The notes: generated from the letters alone by a model not told the origin. A stretch of DNA of 64,000 nucleotides from an uncultured Tenacibaculum sp. (GCA_947501615.1 CANMWK010000001.1:372001-436000); one strand, 5' to 3'; shown: positions 1 through 9,806, numbered from the stretch's first letter. Numbers and translations: made by a program.

Positions 1-579
1 AATTTGATGAATAGTTTATCAGGTTATAAATCTGCGAATTTAATAGGAAGTATTTCTCCTGATGGTGAAGAAAATGTTGCTGTATTCAGCTCGATAGTTC
101 ACTTGGGATCTAATCCACCCTTATTAGGATTTATTTTACGTCCTACAACTGTTCCGAGAAATACGTATGAAAATATTAAGGAAACAGGTTTTTATACGGT
201 GAATCATATCACGAAAAGTATCACTGAAGATGCGCATCATTCATCAGCTAAATATCCTAAAGGAGTCTCAGAGTTCGAAATGACAAATTTAACTCCAGAA
301 TATAAAAACAATTTTATAGCTCCTTTTGTACAAGAATCACCTGTACAAATAGGAATGAAATATTTAGAAGAATATTACATCAAAGCAAATGATACAATTA
401 TGTTGGTTGGTCAAATTCAATTTTTTGAAGTTGAAGATCATATGTTACAAGAAGATGGATTTTTAAATTTATCTAAAGGAAACGTAGCAACGATAAACGG
501 ATTGGATGGATATGCAATTCCGAATTTATTTACGAGATACGAATATCAGCGTCCAAAAAAGGCAGTAGAAAAATTATAG
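1..579 (+). CDS. flavin reductase family protein (5' end outside window)
   Basis: The frame is open to the left edge, and the first visible residues (NLMNSLSGYKSANLIG) match the early part of the flavin-reductase-like FMN-binding split-barrel fold, so only a few dozen N-terminal residues are missing. Members bind FMN and often reduce free flavin with NAD(P)H. The stop lies one base before the next gene, so it is the first visible gene of the photolyase operon. An internal TTG/ATG near base 4 could be called as the start, but homology-like sequence runs through it. In this context it may supply reduced flavin to the FAD-dependent photolyases, which is inference. Confidence 0.8.
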   Translation, partial: NLMNSLSGYKSANLIGSISPDGEENVAVFSSIVHLGSNPPLLGFILRPTTVPRNTYENIKETGFYTVNHITKSITEDAHHSSAKYPKGVSEFEMTNLTPEYKNNFIAPFVQESPVQIGMKYLEEYYIKANDTIMLVGQIQFFEVEDHMLQEDGFLNLSKGNVATINGLDGYAIPNLFTRYEYQRPKKAVEKL

Positions 580-580
580 C

Positions 581-2002
581 ATGAAGATTTTAATCACAGG
601 TACAACAGGTTATATCGCAAAAAGATTAGTACTGAAACTATTAGAAGATGGTCATCAGTTGGTCTGTTGTGTCCGTGATTTACATCGAATTCCAGACGAA
701 ATAGAGTATAAAGATGGCATTGAGTTTATCAAAGTAGACTTTTTAGAAGATAATCTAGAAGCTTTTCCAGAAGATATTGATGTTGCTTATTATTTGATTC
801 ATTCTATGTCTACAACAGCTACAAATTTTGAGGATTTAGAAAAAAGATGTGCTCAGAGTTTTAAATCGTTGGTAGAAAAAACGAATTGTAAGCAAGTAAT
901 TTACTTAAGTGGAATTGTAAATGATGATTCTTTATCTAAACATTTAAAATCTAGATTAGAAGTTGAAAAAGCTTTGAAATCTAATGAATATGCTTTAACA
1001 ACATTTCGAGCAGGAATTATAGTAGGAAGTGGAAGCGCTTCTTTCGAAATCATAAGAGACATTGTAGAGAAGTTACCTTTAATGATAACACCAAAATGGT
1101 TAAATACCCGTACACAACCTATAGCAATTAGAGATGTGCTAAGTTTTCTTGTAAATGGTTTAGGAAACATAGAAGTGTACAATAAGTCATTTGATATTTG
1201 TGGACCAGAGATTCTTACTTATAAAGAAATGCTATTGCAATTTGCAAAAGTAAGAGGTCTAAAAAGATACATTTTTACATTACCAGTGTTATCACCTCGA
1301 ATGTCTTCGTATTGGTTGTATTTCGTTACTTCTACGTCATTTAACTTGGCAAAAGCATTAGTGGATAGTATGAAAGTTGAAGTAGTTGCTAAACCAAGTA
1401 ATATTAATAAAATACTAAATGTATCACCTATTCAATATAGACAAGCCGTTAATTTAGCATTTCAAAAAATAGAGCAGAATGCCGTAGTCTCAAGCTGGAA
1501 AGATGCTATAAGTAGTGGTGTATTTAACGATCAATTAAATAATCATGTTCGAATTCCACAATTTGGTTGTTTTAAAGACGTACGATCAAGAAAAATCGTA
1601 GATGAAGATTTTACAATAGATAAAATTTGGTCTATTGGAGGAGAAAATGGTTGGTATAGTTACAACTGGCTATGGCGTATTCGAGGTTATGTAGATAAGA
1701 TTTTTGGAGGAGTAGGTTTACGAAGAGGAAGAACGCATAACACATATTTAGAGCCAGGAGACCCGTTAGATTTCTGGAGAGTTTTATTGGCTGATAAAGA
1801 ACAGAAACGTTTGCTATTATTTGCTGAAATGAAATTGCCAGGTGAAGCTTGGTTAGAGTTTAAAATTGTAAAAAATCAACTATTTCAAAGAGCAGTATTT
1901 CGACCAAAAGGATTATTAGGAAGATTGTATTGGTATTCCGTTTTACCATTTCATGCTTTTGTTTTTAAAGGAATGATCAATGCCTTGGTATATCAGAAAT
2001 GA
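581..2002 (+). CDS. SDR-family NAD(P)-binding protein with C-terminal DUF2867
   Basis: The N-terminus ([20 protein letters not shown]) is a Rossmann dinucleotide-binding motif of extended or atypical SDRs. The first about 290 residues form the SDR part and the last about 170 resemble DUF2867, including the motif [10 protein letters not shown] and the ending FKGMINALV. This two-domain type is common beside photolyase genes in Bacteroidota. Substrate is unknown. The stop overlaps the start of the DUF2256 gene (ATGA), which indicates translational coupling. Confidence 0.8.
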   Translation: MKILITGTTGYIAKRLVLKLLEDGHQLVCCVRDLHRIPDEIEYKDGIEFIKVDFLEDNLEAFPEDIDVAYYLIHSMSTTATNFEDLEKRCAQSFKSLVEKTNCKQVIYLSGIVNDDSLSKHLKSRLEVEKALKSNEYALTTFRAGIIVGSGSASFEIIRDIVEKLPLMITPKWLNTRTQPIAIRDVLSFLVNGLGNIEVYNKSFDICGPEILTYKEMLLQFAKVRGLKRYIFTLPVLSPRMSSYWLYFVTSTSFNLAKALVDSMKVEVVAKPSNINKILNVSPIQYRQAVNLAFQKIEQNAVVSSWKDAISSGVFNDQLNNHVRIPQFGCFKDVRSRKIVDEDFTIDKIWSIGGENGWYSYNWLWRIRGYVDKIFGGVGLRRGRTHNTYLEPGDPLDFWRVLLADKEQKRLLLFAEMKLPGEAWLEFKIVKNQLFQRAVFRPKGLLGRLYWYSVLPFHAFVFKGMINALVYQK

Positions 2003-2142
2003 GAGGAGTAAAAAAACAACATTTACCCACTAAAATTTGTCCGGTTTGCGAACGACCATTTACATGGAGAAAAAAATGGGAAAAGAACTGGGAAAACGTA
2101 AAATATTGTAGTAAAAAATGCAGCAAGATAAAACAGCAATAG
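1999..2142 (+). CDS. DUF2256 small zinc-binding protein
   Basis: This 47-residue ORF is too short for most gene callers. It starts at the ATG overlapping the previous stop, and its 3' end overlaps the Cry-DASH start at 2118. It has the DUF2256 pattern in full: [19 protein letters not shown], then a second Cys pair in YCSKKCS. The four cysteines (CPVC and CSKKC) should bind one zinc. DUF2256 is frequently encoded next to Cry-DASH and photolyase genes; its function is unknown. Family match is confident; any role in photorepair is inference from context. Confidence 0.88.
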   Translation: MRGVKKQHLPTKICPVCERPFTWRKKWEKNWENVKYCSKKCSKIKQQ

Positions 2143-3422
2143 TCTGGTTTACAAATACGCTAAGAACGCGTGATAATAAAGCTTTATATGAAGCAATTTC
2201 TAAATATAATAGAGTTATTGCTGTATACTGTTTCGACAAATCTATGTTTGAAACCCAACAATTTGGTTTTAAAAAAACAGAGAAATACAGAGCAAAATTT
2301 TTGATAGAATCAGTTACTGATGTATCAAACCAATTAAAAGAATTAAACGTACCTATTTATATACATCATGAGCATCCGCATGTAATTTTACCATTGTTTT
2401 GTCTGACTCACAACGCGGATGCTCTCCTTTATCAAAAAGAATTTACGCAAGAAGAAACATCAGAAATTAATCGAGTACTAGATAAACTTCCTGATACTGT
2501 TCATATCGAAAGTTTTTACGATCAGTTTCTGTATCATCCAGAAGATATTCCAATAGATATTAAATCTATTCCAGAGGTTTTTACTGTTTTCAGAAAAAGA
2601 GTAGAGAAATATGCTACAATTCGAGAGGAACTGATTCCAGTAGCAATGCCAAAAGAGAATTATCATACGAATGACACAAAAGTGCCAACTTTACAAGAAT
2701 TAGGTTATCATGATTTTGAAGTTCCAGTTAAAACTGCTTTTCCTTTTAAAGGAGGAGAAATTTCAGCTTTTGAGCGTTTAAATTCGTATTTCTTTTCGTC
2801 AAAAAAGTTATCGTATTACAAGAAAACTAGAAATGGTTTAATAGGAGTTGATTATAGTTCAAAATTCTCTCCTTGGTTGGCTCACGGCTGTATTTCAGCA
2901 AAGTCAATTTACTGGGAAGTAAAAAAATATGAAAAACAATTCGGAAGTAATCAGTCTACCTATTGGTTGATTTTTGAATTGATTTGGCGCGACTATTTTA
3001 AATATTTATCACTAAAACATGAAAATAATTTATTCAAGTTAGAAGGAATAAAGGAACTATCATATTCATGGAAAAACAACGAAAGATTAATTCAAAATTG
3101 GATTAATGGAGAAACCAATGAACCTTTCGTAAATGCCAACATGATAGAATTAAAAGAAACAGGTTGGATGAGTAATAGAGGTCGACAAAACGTGGCTTCA
3201 TATTTTGCAAAAGAACTGTTGTTAGATTGGAGAATTGGTGCGGCGTATTTCGAAAGTATGCTAATTGATTACGATGTACATAGTAATTACGGAAATTGGC
3301 AGTATGTATCTGGCGTTGGAAATGATCCAAGAGATAGAAAGTTTAATGTACAACTACAAGCGGAACGATATGATGCGAATGGTAAATATCAGCAAATGTG
3401 GTTACAACCAACCTTGTTTTAA
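2118..3422 (+). CDS. Cry-DASH cryptochrome/photolyase
   Basis: 434 residues, the usual length. The N-terminal photolyase alpha/beta domain begins [14 protein letters not shown]; the FAD-binding helical domain is in the C-terminal half ([20 protein letters not shown], then [19 protein letters not shown] and [16 protein letters not shown]). The C-terminus [17 protein letters not shown] is typical of the DASH group. These flavoproteins repair cyclobutane dimers in single-stranded DNA or loops and act as blue-light receptors. The start overlaps DUF2256, and the stop TAATG overlaps the next gene by one base. Subfamily assignment is strong; exact activity is inferred. Confidence 0.93.
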   Translation: MQQDKTAIVWFTNTLRTRDNKALYEAISKYNRVIAVYCFDKSMFETQQFGFKKTEKYRAKFLIESVTDVSNQLKELNVPIYIHHEHPHVILPLFCLTHNADALLYQKEFTQEETSEINRVLDKLPDTVHIESFYDQFLYHPEDIPIDIKSIPEVFTVFRKRVEKYATIREELIPVAMPKENYHTNDTKVPTLQELGYHDFEVPVKTAFPFKGGEISAFERLNSYFFSSKKLSYYKKTRNGLIGVDYSSKFSPWLAHGCISAKSIYWEVKKYEKQFGSNQSTYWLIFELIWRDYFKYLSLKHENNLFKLEGIKELSYSWKNNERLIQNWINGETNEPFVNANMIELKETGWMSNRGRQNVASYFAKELLLDWRIGAAYFESMLIDYDVHSNYGNWQYVSGVGNDPRDRKFNVQLQAERYDANGKYQQMWLQPTLF

Positions 3423-4924
3423 TGAAAGCAGTAAGTATTATTTTTCCGCATCAGTTATTTAAAAGTACAACGCATATTCCAAAAGAAAATGACGTGTATA
3501 TAGTTGAGGAATATTTATTCTTCAAACAATATAAATTTCACAAGCAAAAACTAGCTTTTCATAGAGCTACAATGCAATTTTATAAAGACTTTTTAAATGA
3601 AAAAGGATATCAAGTTACTTATGTAGAAAGCACATCTGAAATTTCAGATATTAGAAAGTTACTACCACAATTAATTTCAAAAGGATGTAAACAACTTTAT
3701 TTTATAAATCCTACTGATAATTGGCTAGAAAAGAGAATTCATGAATTTGAAAATGATATTGAATTAATTGAAATAGACAATTCGTTATTTATTAATACTA
3801 AAGATGAATTAACTTCTTTTTTTAAAGCTTCTAAAAAGAAGTTTTTTCAGACTTCTTTCTATAAAAAGGAACGTTTAAGTAGAAATATTTTAATCAAAAA
3901 CGAACAACCAGTAGGAGGAAAGTGGACTTTCGATACCGATAATAGAAAGAAATATCCAAAAGGTAAAACTCCGCCACAAATTGAATTTCCTAAGGCTAAC
4001 ACATATTATTTAGAAGCTAGGAAATATATTGAAGAAAATTTTTCAGACGCTTTAGGAGAAATTGATAAGGAACAATTATATCCATCTACTTTTGAAGAAT
4101 CAGAAAATTGGTTAGAACAATTTTTTGAAGTTCGTTTTCATGAATTTGGAATTTATGAAGATGCTATTGTAAAGGACAAACATTTCTTGAATCATAGTAT
4201 TTTATCACCATTAATTAATGTTGGATTGTTATCTCCTTTGAAAGTAATTAAAAAGACAATTGATTATGCTGCTAAACATGAAATTCCGATTAATTCTTTA
4301 GAAGGCTTTGTACGTCAAATATTAGGATGGCGCGAGTTTATCCGTGGAATTTATGAAGTGAAAGGAAAAGAAGAACGGACAAAGAATTTTTGGAATCATT
4401 CCAGAAAAATACCAGCTTCTTTTTATGATGGAACTACAGGAATTTTACCAATTGATACCACAATAAAAAAGATCTTAAAAACAGGATATGCACATCATAT
4501 TGAACGCTTAATGATTTTAGGGAATTTTATGTTGTTGTGTGAGTTCGATCCAGATGAAGTGTATCGTTGGTTTATGGAGTTGTTTATCGATGCTTACGAC
4601 TGGGTAATGGTACCGAATGTTTACGGAATGAGCTTATTTGCAGATGGAGGATTAATGTCCACTAAACCATACATAAGTAGTAGTAATTACATCAAAAAAA
4701 TGAGTGATTACCCGAATGGTGAATGGCAAAAGATTTGGGACGGATTGTTTTGGAGATTTATGAATACAAACCGAGAATTTTTATCCAAAAATCCGCGTTT
4801 AAATATGTTAATTCGAAATTTAGATAAAATGGGAGTTGAGAAGAGAGAAGCGCATTTTTCTAATGCTGAACATTTTCTTGATAACCTAGATAATAAAAAA
4901 GAATTTCAACTGAACTTATTATAA
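3422..4924 (+). CDS. cryptochrome/photolyase of the FeS-BCP (prokaryotic 6-4) type, lacking cluster cysteines
   Basis: I place the start at ATG 3422, overlapping the previous stop, rather than at the upstream GTG 3398; the protein then begins [13 protein letters not shown], as expected for this family (deoxyribodipyrimidine photolyase-related). About 500 residues. Family landmarks include GYAHHIERLMILGNFMLL, YDWVMVPNVYGMS and FADGGLMSTKPYISSSNYIKK. Characterised members are 6-4 photolyases with a four-Cys [4Fe-4S] cluster. This protein has only two cysteines in all (in SKGCKQ and LLCEFD), and the segment after KMSDY reads PNGEWQKI with no cysteine, so a four-cysteine cluster cannot form. FAD binding looks intact. 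Confidence 0.87.
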   Translation: MKAVSIIFPHQLFKSTTHIPKENDVYIVEEYLFFKQYKFHKQKLAFHRATMQFYKDFLNEKGYQVTYVESTSEISDIRKLLPQLISKGCKQLYFINPTDNWLEKRIHEFENDIELIEIDNSLFINTKDELTSFFKASKKKFFQTSFYKKERLSRNILIKNEQPVGGKWTFDTDNRKKYPKGKTPPQIEFPKANTYYLEARKYIEENFSDALGEIDKEQLYPSTFEESENWLEQFFEVRFHEFGIYEDAIVKDKHFLNHSILSPLINVGLLSPLKVIKKTIDYAAKHEIPINSLEGFVRQILGWREFIRGIYEVKGKEERTKNFWNHSRKIPASFYDGTTGILPIDTTIKKILKTGYAHHIERLMILGNFMLLCEFDPDEVYRWFMELFIDAYDWVMVPNVYGMSLFADGGLMSTKPYISSSNYIKKMSDYPNGEWQKIWDGLFWRFMNTNREFLSKNPRLNMLIRNLDKMGVEKREAHFSNAEHFLDNLDNKKEFQLNLL

Positions 4925-4963
4925 TAAGTAAATATGATAATAATGGTTTTAAATAAAATTAAT

Positions 4964-5051
4964 AACGTCAATCTGAACTTGTTTCAGATTCACATTATGA
5001 GGTTTCGAAATACTGAAATAAATTCAACACAGGTAAATTAGGAATGACGTT
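4964..5051. repeat. interspersed inverted repeat, family R1
   Basis: An element bounded by AACGTCA and TGACGTT that contains TGAACTTGTTTCAG and a matching GAAATACTGAAATAAATTCA arm. The same unit recurs at 9079-9186, 19458, 26592, 26771 and 40934. It lies in a noncoding gap between two photolyase genes. It looks like a small dispersed palindromic (REP-like) element that could fold in RNA; no ORF is present. Confidence 0.75.
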
Positions 5052-5105
5052 AGGTTTGTATGAGCCATTATATTCAAATATTCACAAAACGAAAATTTGA
5101 AAAAT

Positions 5106-6596
5106 ATGAAGAAAAGAGAAGACATAGCAGTAGTTTGGTTAAAGAGAGATTTGAGATTGCAAGACAATGAGGCGATAACAAATGCGCTAAACTCAGGAAA
5201 AAGAATATTGCTATTATTTGTTTTTGAAAACCTATTGATAAATGACGATCATTATAGTCAACGTCATTGGGATTTTATAAAGCAATCATTAGTTGATATT
5301 AATACAGAATTGAAAGAATATAACACTAAAATTCTAGCTGTTAATGGTGAAATTTTTGCAGTTTTTAATCAGTTATTGAATCATTATAATATCACAGATG
5401 TTTTTTCACATCAAGAAACAGGCTTATTAGTTACTTTCAATAGAGATAAAGAATTTGCACGTTATTGTAGAAACAATTCCATTGAATGGAAAGAGAACAT
5501 AAATAACGGAGTTTTAAGAGGTTTATTAAATCGAGAAGATTGGTTTGATAAATGGGAAAGTTATATGTATCAAGATATTTTACCTTTTGATGCAGATAAA
5601 GAAGATTTCATAAGTACTTCGGAAATTAACAGAATTTCAGATTACTTTCATACTACTGATTTAGTTACTGGAGATACTTCTAATTTTCAGCAAGGCGGAA
5701 GAACTATAGCATGGAAATATGCAAATACGTTTTTTGAAAAACGTCATGAAAACTACATGTATCACATTTCAAAACCAGAAGCCTCGCGAAGTAGTTGTAG
5801 CAGACTATCTCCATATATAGCATGGGGAAATGTATCGATACGAGAAGTATTCCAGAAAGCAAAAGCTGTTAAAGATGAATCTGAACATAAGCGTCATTTA
5901 GAGGCGTTTATTTCTCGTTTACGTTGGCAAGCACATTTCATTCAAAAGTTTGAAATGGAATGTACGATGGAAAATGCTAGTATTAATAAAGGTTTTCACA
6001 AGCTAAAAAAATCAATTTCTGAATCGTATAAAACGGCTTGGGAAGAAGGAAACACAGGTTTTCCTTTAGTTGATGCTTCTATGCGTTGTTTAAATGAAAC
6101 AGGATTTATTAATTTCAGAATGCGAGCTATGTTGGTTTCTTTCTTTACACATATTTTATGGCAGCCTTGGCAAGAAGCAACACATCATTTATCTCGTCAG
6201 TTTTTAGATTTTGAACCTGGAATTCATTTTCCTCAATTGCAAATGCAAGCAGGTGAAACAGGAGTTAATAATTTGAGAATTTATAACCCCGTGAAAAATA
6301 GTCACGATCACGATCCAGATGCTGTTTTTATTAAGAAATGGGTTCCAGAATTAGCACATTTACCAACTCCATTTATTCATGAACCGTATTTAATGACACA
6401 TTTAGATCAGCAATTTAATAATTGCGTGTTAGGTAAAGATTATCCAACCCCGATAGTAGATATCAAAGAAAACAGAAAGAAAGCTAGCGATATTTTATGG
6501 AACATGTTAAAAGATAGTGAAGTAAAAAGAGAAAGCTTACGAATTCTACGTAAGCATACCATTACGAATAGAAGTAGAATGTTAAGAGACGAATAA
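5106..6596 (+). CDS. deoxyribodipyrimidine photo-lyase family protein (third paralogue)
   Basis: 496 residues. An in-frame TTG exists at 5097, but ATG 5106 (MKKREDIAVVWLKRDLRLQDNEA) fits the family N-terminus better. The photolyase alpha/beta domain is followed by an FAD-binding domain with SRLSPYIAWGNVSIREV, then NTGFPLVDASMRCLNETG. After that it departs from classical CPD photolyases and reads FEPGIHFPQLQMQAGETGVNN, the signature of a separate subfamily found in Bacteroidota and proteobacteria. Repair substrate cannot be read from the sequence. TAATGA overlap with the next gene shows coupling. Confidence 0.87.
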   Translation: MKKREDIAVVWLKRDLRLQDNEAITNALNSGKRILLLFVFENLLINDDHYSQRHWDFIKQSLVDINTELKEYNTKILAVNGEIFAVFNQLLNHYNITDVFSHQETGLLVTFNRDKEFARYCRNNSIEWKENINNGVLRGLLNREDWFDKWESYMYQDILPFDADKEDFISTSEINRISDYFHTTDLVTGDTSNFQQGGRTIAWKYANTFFEKRHENYMYHISKPEASRSSCSRLSPYIAWGNVSIREVFQKAKAVKDESEHKRHLEAFISRLRWQAHFIQKFEMECTMENASINKGFHKLKKSISESYKTAWEEGNTGFPLVDASMRCLNETGFINFRMRAMLVSFFTHILWQPWQEATHHLSRQFLDFEPGIHFPQLQMQAGETGVNNLRIYNPVKNSHDHDPDAVFIKKWVPELAHLPTPFIHEPYLMTHLDQQFNNCVLGKDYPTPIVDIKENRKKASDILWNMLKDSEVKRESLRILRKHTITNRSRMLRDE

Positions 6597-7021
6597 TGAT
6601 TTTTAATACTACATATACAAATGAAGATTTCTTAGTACATAGTAAAGAATTACTAGGAAAACCATTCTCTTTATTAAACAAAATTAAACTGAGTGGTATA
6701 GGTTCTGGTCGTTTTATGATTGCAGAAGTAAGTGAGAAATTAAAATCAGATAAAGTTCAGTTTTCAGAATTGAATTACGGGAATATAGAAATGCGTCCGA
6801 AAGGAATTTTAGTTCATTTTACGAACAGATTAGAACGTTTTTCTTGGTGCATTCCTTATTACAAATTAGTAATATACAATTCCTCGTTTTTCAGTATTCA
6901 TGCTGAAGGAAGTTTTATAAAGTTTTTAAAGAATAAGAACTATTCAGAGAATAAGAAATTCATTTCAAAAATGATTGATTATAAAAATGAATATCTAAAT
7001 CTAGATTATTATGACGGATAG
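6596..7021 (+). CDS. hypothetical protein of the photolyase operon
   Basis: 141 residues; the start overlaps the photolyase stop and the stop overlaps the next start by 11 bases, so it is a genuine operon member. There are no transmembrane segments or signal peptide. The sequence has a basic N-terminal half and the segment GNIEMRPKGILVHFTNRLERFSW, suggestive of a small beta-rich soluble domain (PH-like proteins can look so), but I do not recognise a named family. Function unknown. Confidence 0.6.
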   Translation: MIFNTTYTNEDFLVHSKELLGKPFSLLNKIKLSGIGSGRFMIAEVSEKLKSDKVQFSELNYGNIEMRPKGILVHFTNRLERFSWCIPYYKLVIYNSSFFSIHAEGSFIKFLKNKNYSENKKFISKMIDYKNEYLNLDYYDG

Positions 7022-7277
7022 ACAAATCGATAGAATCATAGAAATGGCTTGGGAAGATCGTACAACTTTCGATGCTATTCAATTTCAATTCGGATTAAAA
7101 GAACAAGAAGTTATTGAATTGATGCGTAAAGAAATGAAACCATCAAGTTTCAGAATGTGGAGAAAGAGAGTGCAAGGAAGAGCGACAAAACATCAAGCAA
7201 AAAGACCTTTCGATAAAGGTAGATTTAAATGTACAAGACAAAGAAATATATCAAATAATAAAGTATCAAAAAGATAA
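7011..7277 (+). CDS. TIGR03643 family protein
   Basis: 88 residues with the near-complete TIGR03643 pattern: RIIEMAWEDRTTFDAIQFQF, then ELMRKEMKPSSFRMWRKRV and RPFDKGRFKC. The first part looks like a helix-turn-helix with a resolvase-like start; the family is small and uncharacterised and typically sits beside Cry-DASH, DUF2256 and photolyases. Overlaps the preceding gene by 11 bases. A DNA-binding or accessory role in photorepair is inference. Confidence 0.85.
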   Translation: MTDRQIDRIIEMAWEDRTTFDAIQFQFGLKEQEVIELMRKEMKPSSFRMWRKRVQGRATKHQAKRPFDKGRFKCTRQRNISNNKVSKR

Positions 7278-7313
7278 TAATGAGCTCAGTTCATTAAACA
7301 AAAAATAATAGAA

Positions 7314-7994
7314 ATGAAAACAATTTTAGTTGTAGGAGGAAGTAAAGGAATTGGTAATGCCATTGTAACTTCTTTACAAGAAACGCATAAAGTAATTAAT
7401 TTTAGTAGGAGCGAAGTAGCAAGTCATGCAAATGTAACACATTATTCAATCGATGTTTTAGAAGATGAATTACCTGAACTTACTGATGATATAAATGGTT
7501 TGGTTTTCTGTCCTGGAAGTATTAACTTAAAACCGATAGGAAGACTAAAGTTAGATGATTTTAGAAGTGATTTTGAAATCAATGTAATTGGAGCAGTTAA
7601 AGTGATTCAAAAGTATATTAACTCACTTAAAAATAATAATGGAAGTGTAGTTTTATTCAGTACAGTAGCTACTAAATTAGGAATGCCGTTTCATGCAAGT
7701 GTTGCAGCTAGTAAATCTGCTGTAGAAGGTTTAACTAAATCTTTAGCAGGTGAATTTGCTACCAAAGTTAGATTTAATTGTATCGCTCCAACAGTAACAG
7801 ATACATCTTTAGCAGAAAAGTTACTACGTAACGATAAACAACGTGAGAATATGGAAATGAGACATCCGCTAAAGAAATTCTTAAAAGCAGAAGAAGTAGC
7901 TAGCTTAGCAAATTATTTGTTATCAGATCATGCTACTGCTATTTCTGGTCAAGTTTTTCCTATCGATGCAGGAATAGTCAGTTTAAAATTATAA
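7314..7994 (+). CDS. SDR family NAD(P)-dependent oxidoreductase
   Basis: 226 residues, a classical short-chain dehydrogenase. The nucleotide-binding motif is VVGGSKGIG near residue 6. The usual Tyr-x-x-x-Lys appears altered: the corresponding segment is FHASVAASKSAVEGLTKSLA, where Lys remains but the Tyr position is occupied by Val/Ala, so the catalytic Tyr may be missing. The C-terminus (GQVFPIDAGIVSLKL) is normal for the family. It follows the TIGR03643 gene by 36 bases. Such SDRs are regular members of flavobacterial photolyase operons; substrate unknown. Confidence 0.85.
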   Translation: MKTILVVGGSKGIGNAIVTSLQETHKVINFSRSEVASHANVTHYSIDVLEDELPELTDDINGLVFCPGSINLKPIGRLKLDDFRSDFEINVIGAVKVIQKYINSLKNNNGSVVLFSTVATKLGMPFHASVAASKSAVEGLTKSLAGEFATKVRFNCIAPTVTDTSLAEKLLRNDKQRENMEMRHPLKKFLKAEEVASLANYLLSDHATAISGQVFPIDAGIVSLKL

Positions 7995-7995
7995 T

Positions 7996-8526
7996 ATGAA
8001 ATATTTAGCCTTTATCATTATGTTGTTTGCTTTTCAAGATAATATAACCGTTGTAGACTTTTCTCAATCTTCTGATATTAGTAGTTGGAAAACAACCAAT
8101 GATGATGTAATGGGAGGAATTTCAACTTCATCGATAGCGTTAAATGAAAATGGTAAAGGCGTATTTTCTGGTCATGTATCCACAGAAAATAATGGTGGTT
8201 TTGCTATGGTTAAAAGTTCGGTAGCTGTAGCATTACATGAAACTTCAAAAAAAGTTGTTCTTCGTTTAAAAGGAGATGGAAAAGCATATCAGTTTAGAGT
8301 AAAATCAAATCCGTCTGATCGACACTGGTATACTCAAAAGTTTACAACTTCTGGTGATTGGGAAACTATAGAATTAGATTTAAATAATTTGTATCCAATC
8401 TTCAGAGGTAACAGATTGCGTAGACAAAATTTCAATCATACTGAAATTAAAGAAATTGCTTTTTTAATAGGAAATAAACAAGATGAAAACTTCAAATTAA
8501 TAATCGATTCGATTAAAATCAACTAA
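7996..8526 (+). CDS. CIA30 family protein
   Basis: 176 residues, starting one base after the previous stop. A hydrophobic N-terminus (MKYLAFIIMLFAF) may be a short signal or anchor. The motif WKTTNDDVMGGISTSS followed by FSGHVSTENNGGFAMV and KPxD-like strands is characteristic of the NADH:ubiquinone oxidoreductase intermediate-associated protein 30 fold, a jelly-roll domain. In bacteria these proteins are not tied to complex I; the job here is unknown. Part of the photolyase operon. Confidence 0.85.
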   Translation: MKYLAFIIMLFAFQDNITVVDFSQSSDISSWKTTNDDVMGGISTSSIALNENGKGVFSGHVSTENNGGFAMVKSSVAVALHETSKKVVLRLKGDGKAYQFRVKSNPSDRHWYTQKFTTSGDWETIELDLNNLYPIFRGNRLRRQNFNHTEIKEIAFLIGNKQDENFKLIIDSIKIN

Positions 8527-8530
8527 ATCA

Positions 8531-9001
8531 ATGCAAAAATCTTACATCAGATTCATTATCTTTTTAATTACTAATTTTTTAGCACTTTATGTAGGTGTTT
8601 TGTTAATGAATGATGGACCACGAACCGATTGGTATCAAAATTTAAGTAAAGCTCCATGGACACCAGCCAACTGGGTTTTTGGTGCAGCTTGGACAACCAT
8701 AATGTTGTTATTTGCTTTTTACATGACAAAACTGAGTTACATTTATGAAAGTTTTGACAAGAAATTGATCGTTTTATACGCTGTTCAGTGGTTTTTGAAT
8801 GTAATTTGGAATTTATTATTCTTCAATCAACATTTGGTTGAATTCGGTTTAGTAAGTATTACATTATTATGGTTACTTATAGGTTATCTAACATTTAAGC
8901 ATATAAAAGAATTAAAATACTACACTATTTTAATTTTACCTTATTTAATTTGGATGACTATAGCTACAAGTTTAAATGCATATATAGTCTTATATAATTA
9001 A
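8531..9001 (+). CDS. tspO: TspO/MBR family membrane protein
   Basis: 156 residues with five predicted transmembrane helices. Family marks are WYQNLSKAPWTPANWVFGAAW in the first loop and helix 2, and WNVIWNLLFF-type aromatic motif (QWFLNVIWNLLFF) in helix 3, and a closing SLNAYIV. TspO binds porphyrins and, in bacteria, responds to light and oxidative stress. It is the last gene of the operon, four bases after the CIA30 gene. Placing it with photolyases agrees with a light/photo-oxidative stress regulon. Confidence 0.93.
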   Translation: MQKSYIRFIIFLITNFLALYVGVLLMNDGPRTDWYQNLSKAPWTPANWVFGAAWTTIMLLFAFYMTKLSYIYESFDKKLIVLYAVQWFLNVIWNLLFFNQHLVEFGLVSITLLWLLIGYLTFKHIKELKYYTILILPYLIWMTIATSLNAYIVLYN

Positions 9002-9053
9002 TAGTTTATCTTAAAAATAAACTACTATTTTTCAAGACAAAATTACAATGTCT

Positions 9054-9214
9054 AAAAGAGGCTGTCTAAAAAGATTTTTTTCGTCAAACTGAACTTGTTT
9101 CAGTTTCTCATCACATCTGATAATCAAGATAGTAAGGTTCTGAAATGCTGAAACAAGTTCAGCACATGTAAATTCAGAATGGCGTTTTCAGATACTTTTT
9201 GACAGCCTCTTTTT
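9054..9214. repeat. R1 repeat framed by 20-bp inverted repeats
   Basis: An R1-type element sits between nearly perfect inverted terminal arms: AAAAGAGGCTGTCTAAAAAG at 9054-9073 and CTTTTTGACAGCCTCTTTTT at 9195-9214 (one mismatch). The right arm ends in a T-run, so it can act as an intrinsic terminator for the tspO operon. The arrangement resembles a small MITE-like element that captured or contains the R1 repeat. No ORF within. Confidence 0.75.
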
Positions 9215-9288
9215 TTAAATGTTGTTTATAGAGATCAGTAATAATTTTAATTACTAAAAGTATGTAATTATAGATCTCTCATTATTTG

Positions 9289-9498
9289 TTATAAAGCAAC
9301 AACAATGTGAGGAGGTAAACCTTGCTTTGTATCACATTTACCATTTCTCCATTCACAAACTTCTTCTACAAAGCAATCATATTGTTCTCTAATTTTTGCG
9401 CAGCCACCTATAACTACAACACCAATACCACCATGAATTGATTTTTGTTCTTTTTTATTTAACAATTTCCCACCGATATTGTAAATTGATTTTTTCAT
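9289..9498 (-). CDS. double-glycine-leader peptide (bacteriocin/natural-product precursor-like)
   Basis: 69 residues. The N-terminus carries a leader LLNKKEQKSIHGG with the GG at residues 23-24, the pattern cut by peptidase-containing ABC exporters. The 45-residue core starts IGVVVIGG and holds four cysteines (C-x8-C-x5-C-x6-C region), enough for two disulfides or other modification. Flavobacteria encode many such small peptides near membrane AraC/TPR regulators, as here. No exporter or modification enzyme lies alongside. ATG 9498 is the only good start. Confidence 0.65.
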   Translation of the reverse strand: MKKSIYNIGGKLLNKKEQKSIHGGIGVVVIGGCAKIREQYDCFVEEVCEWRNGKCDTKQGLPPHIVVAL

Positions 9499-9806
9499 TT
9501 TAAAAATATTTAAAGATTAGTTTTAAGTATGTGAACATTTAAAGACACTCACAATTTGTGTCTATTATCTTCAGATCCAAAAAAATTAGGACTAAACATA
9601 ACATTCCAAATATAGCATTGATGTAGGTTGAAAAACAATTGTAATATGTTCAAATTTGTAAATTTGAGCATGTAGTGTTTTGGTTTAATTTTATGATTTT
9701 TAACTGTTTATATTCATTTTAGTGCTTTTGGTTTTGCAGAGAAGTATAATGTGTATATGTTGTTTGAAATTTTAATAGGTTTGTAATAATCTAAAATAAT
9801 AGTGAT
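9499..9806. other. 308-base intergenic region between two divergent peptide genes
   Basis: No ORF or structured RNA seen. An exact TAnnTTTG -7 element (TAGGTTTG, 9775-9782) lies 24 bases before the second peptide gene and is a likely promoter for it. Nothing else supported. Confidence 0.5.

Noticed and set aside
901..1182. Minus-strand ORF of 93 aa inside the SDR-DUF2867 gene
   Set aside because: Shadow of a strongly supported plus-strand gene with no features of its own.
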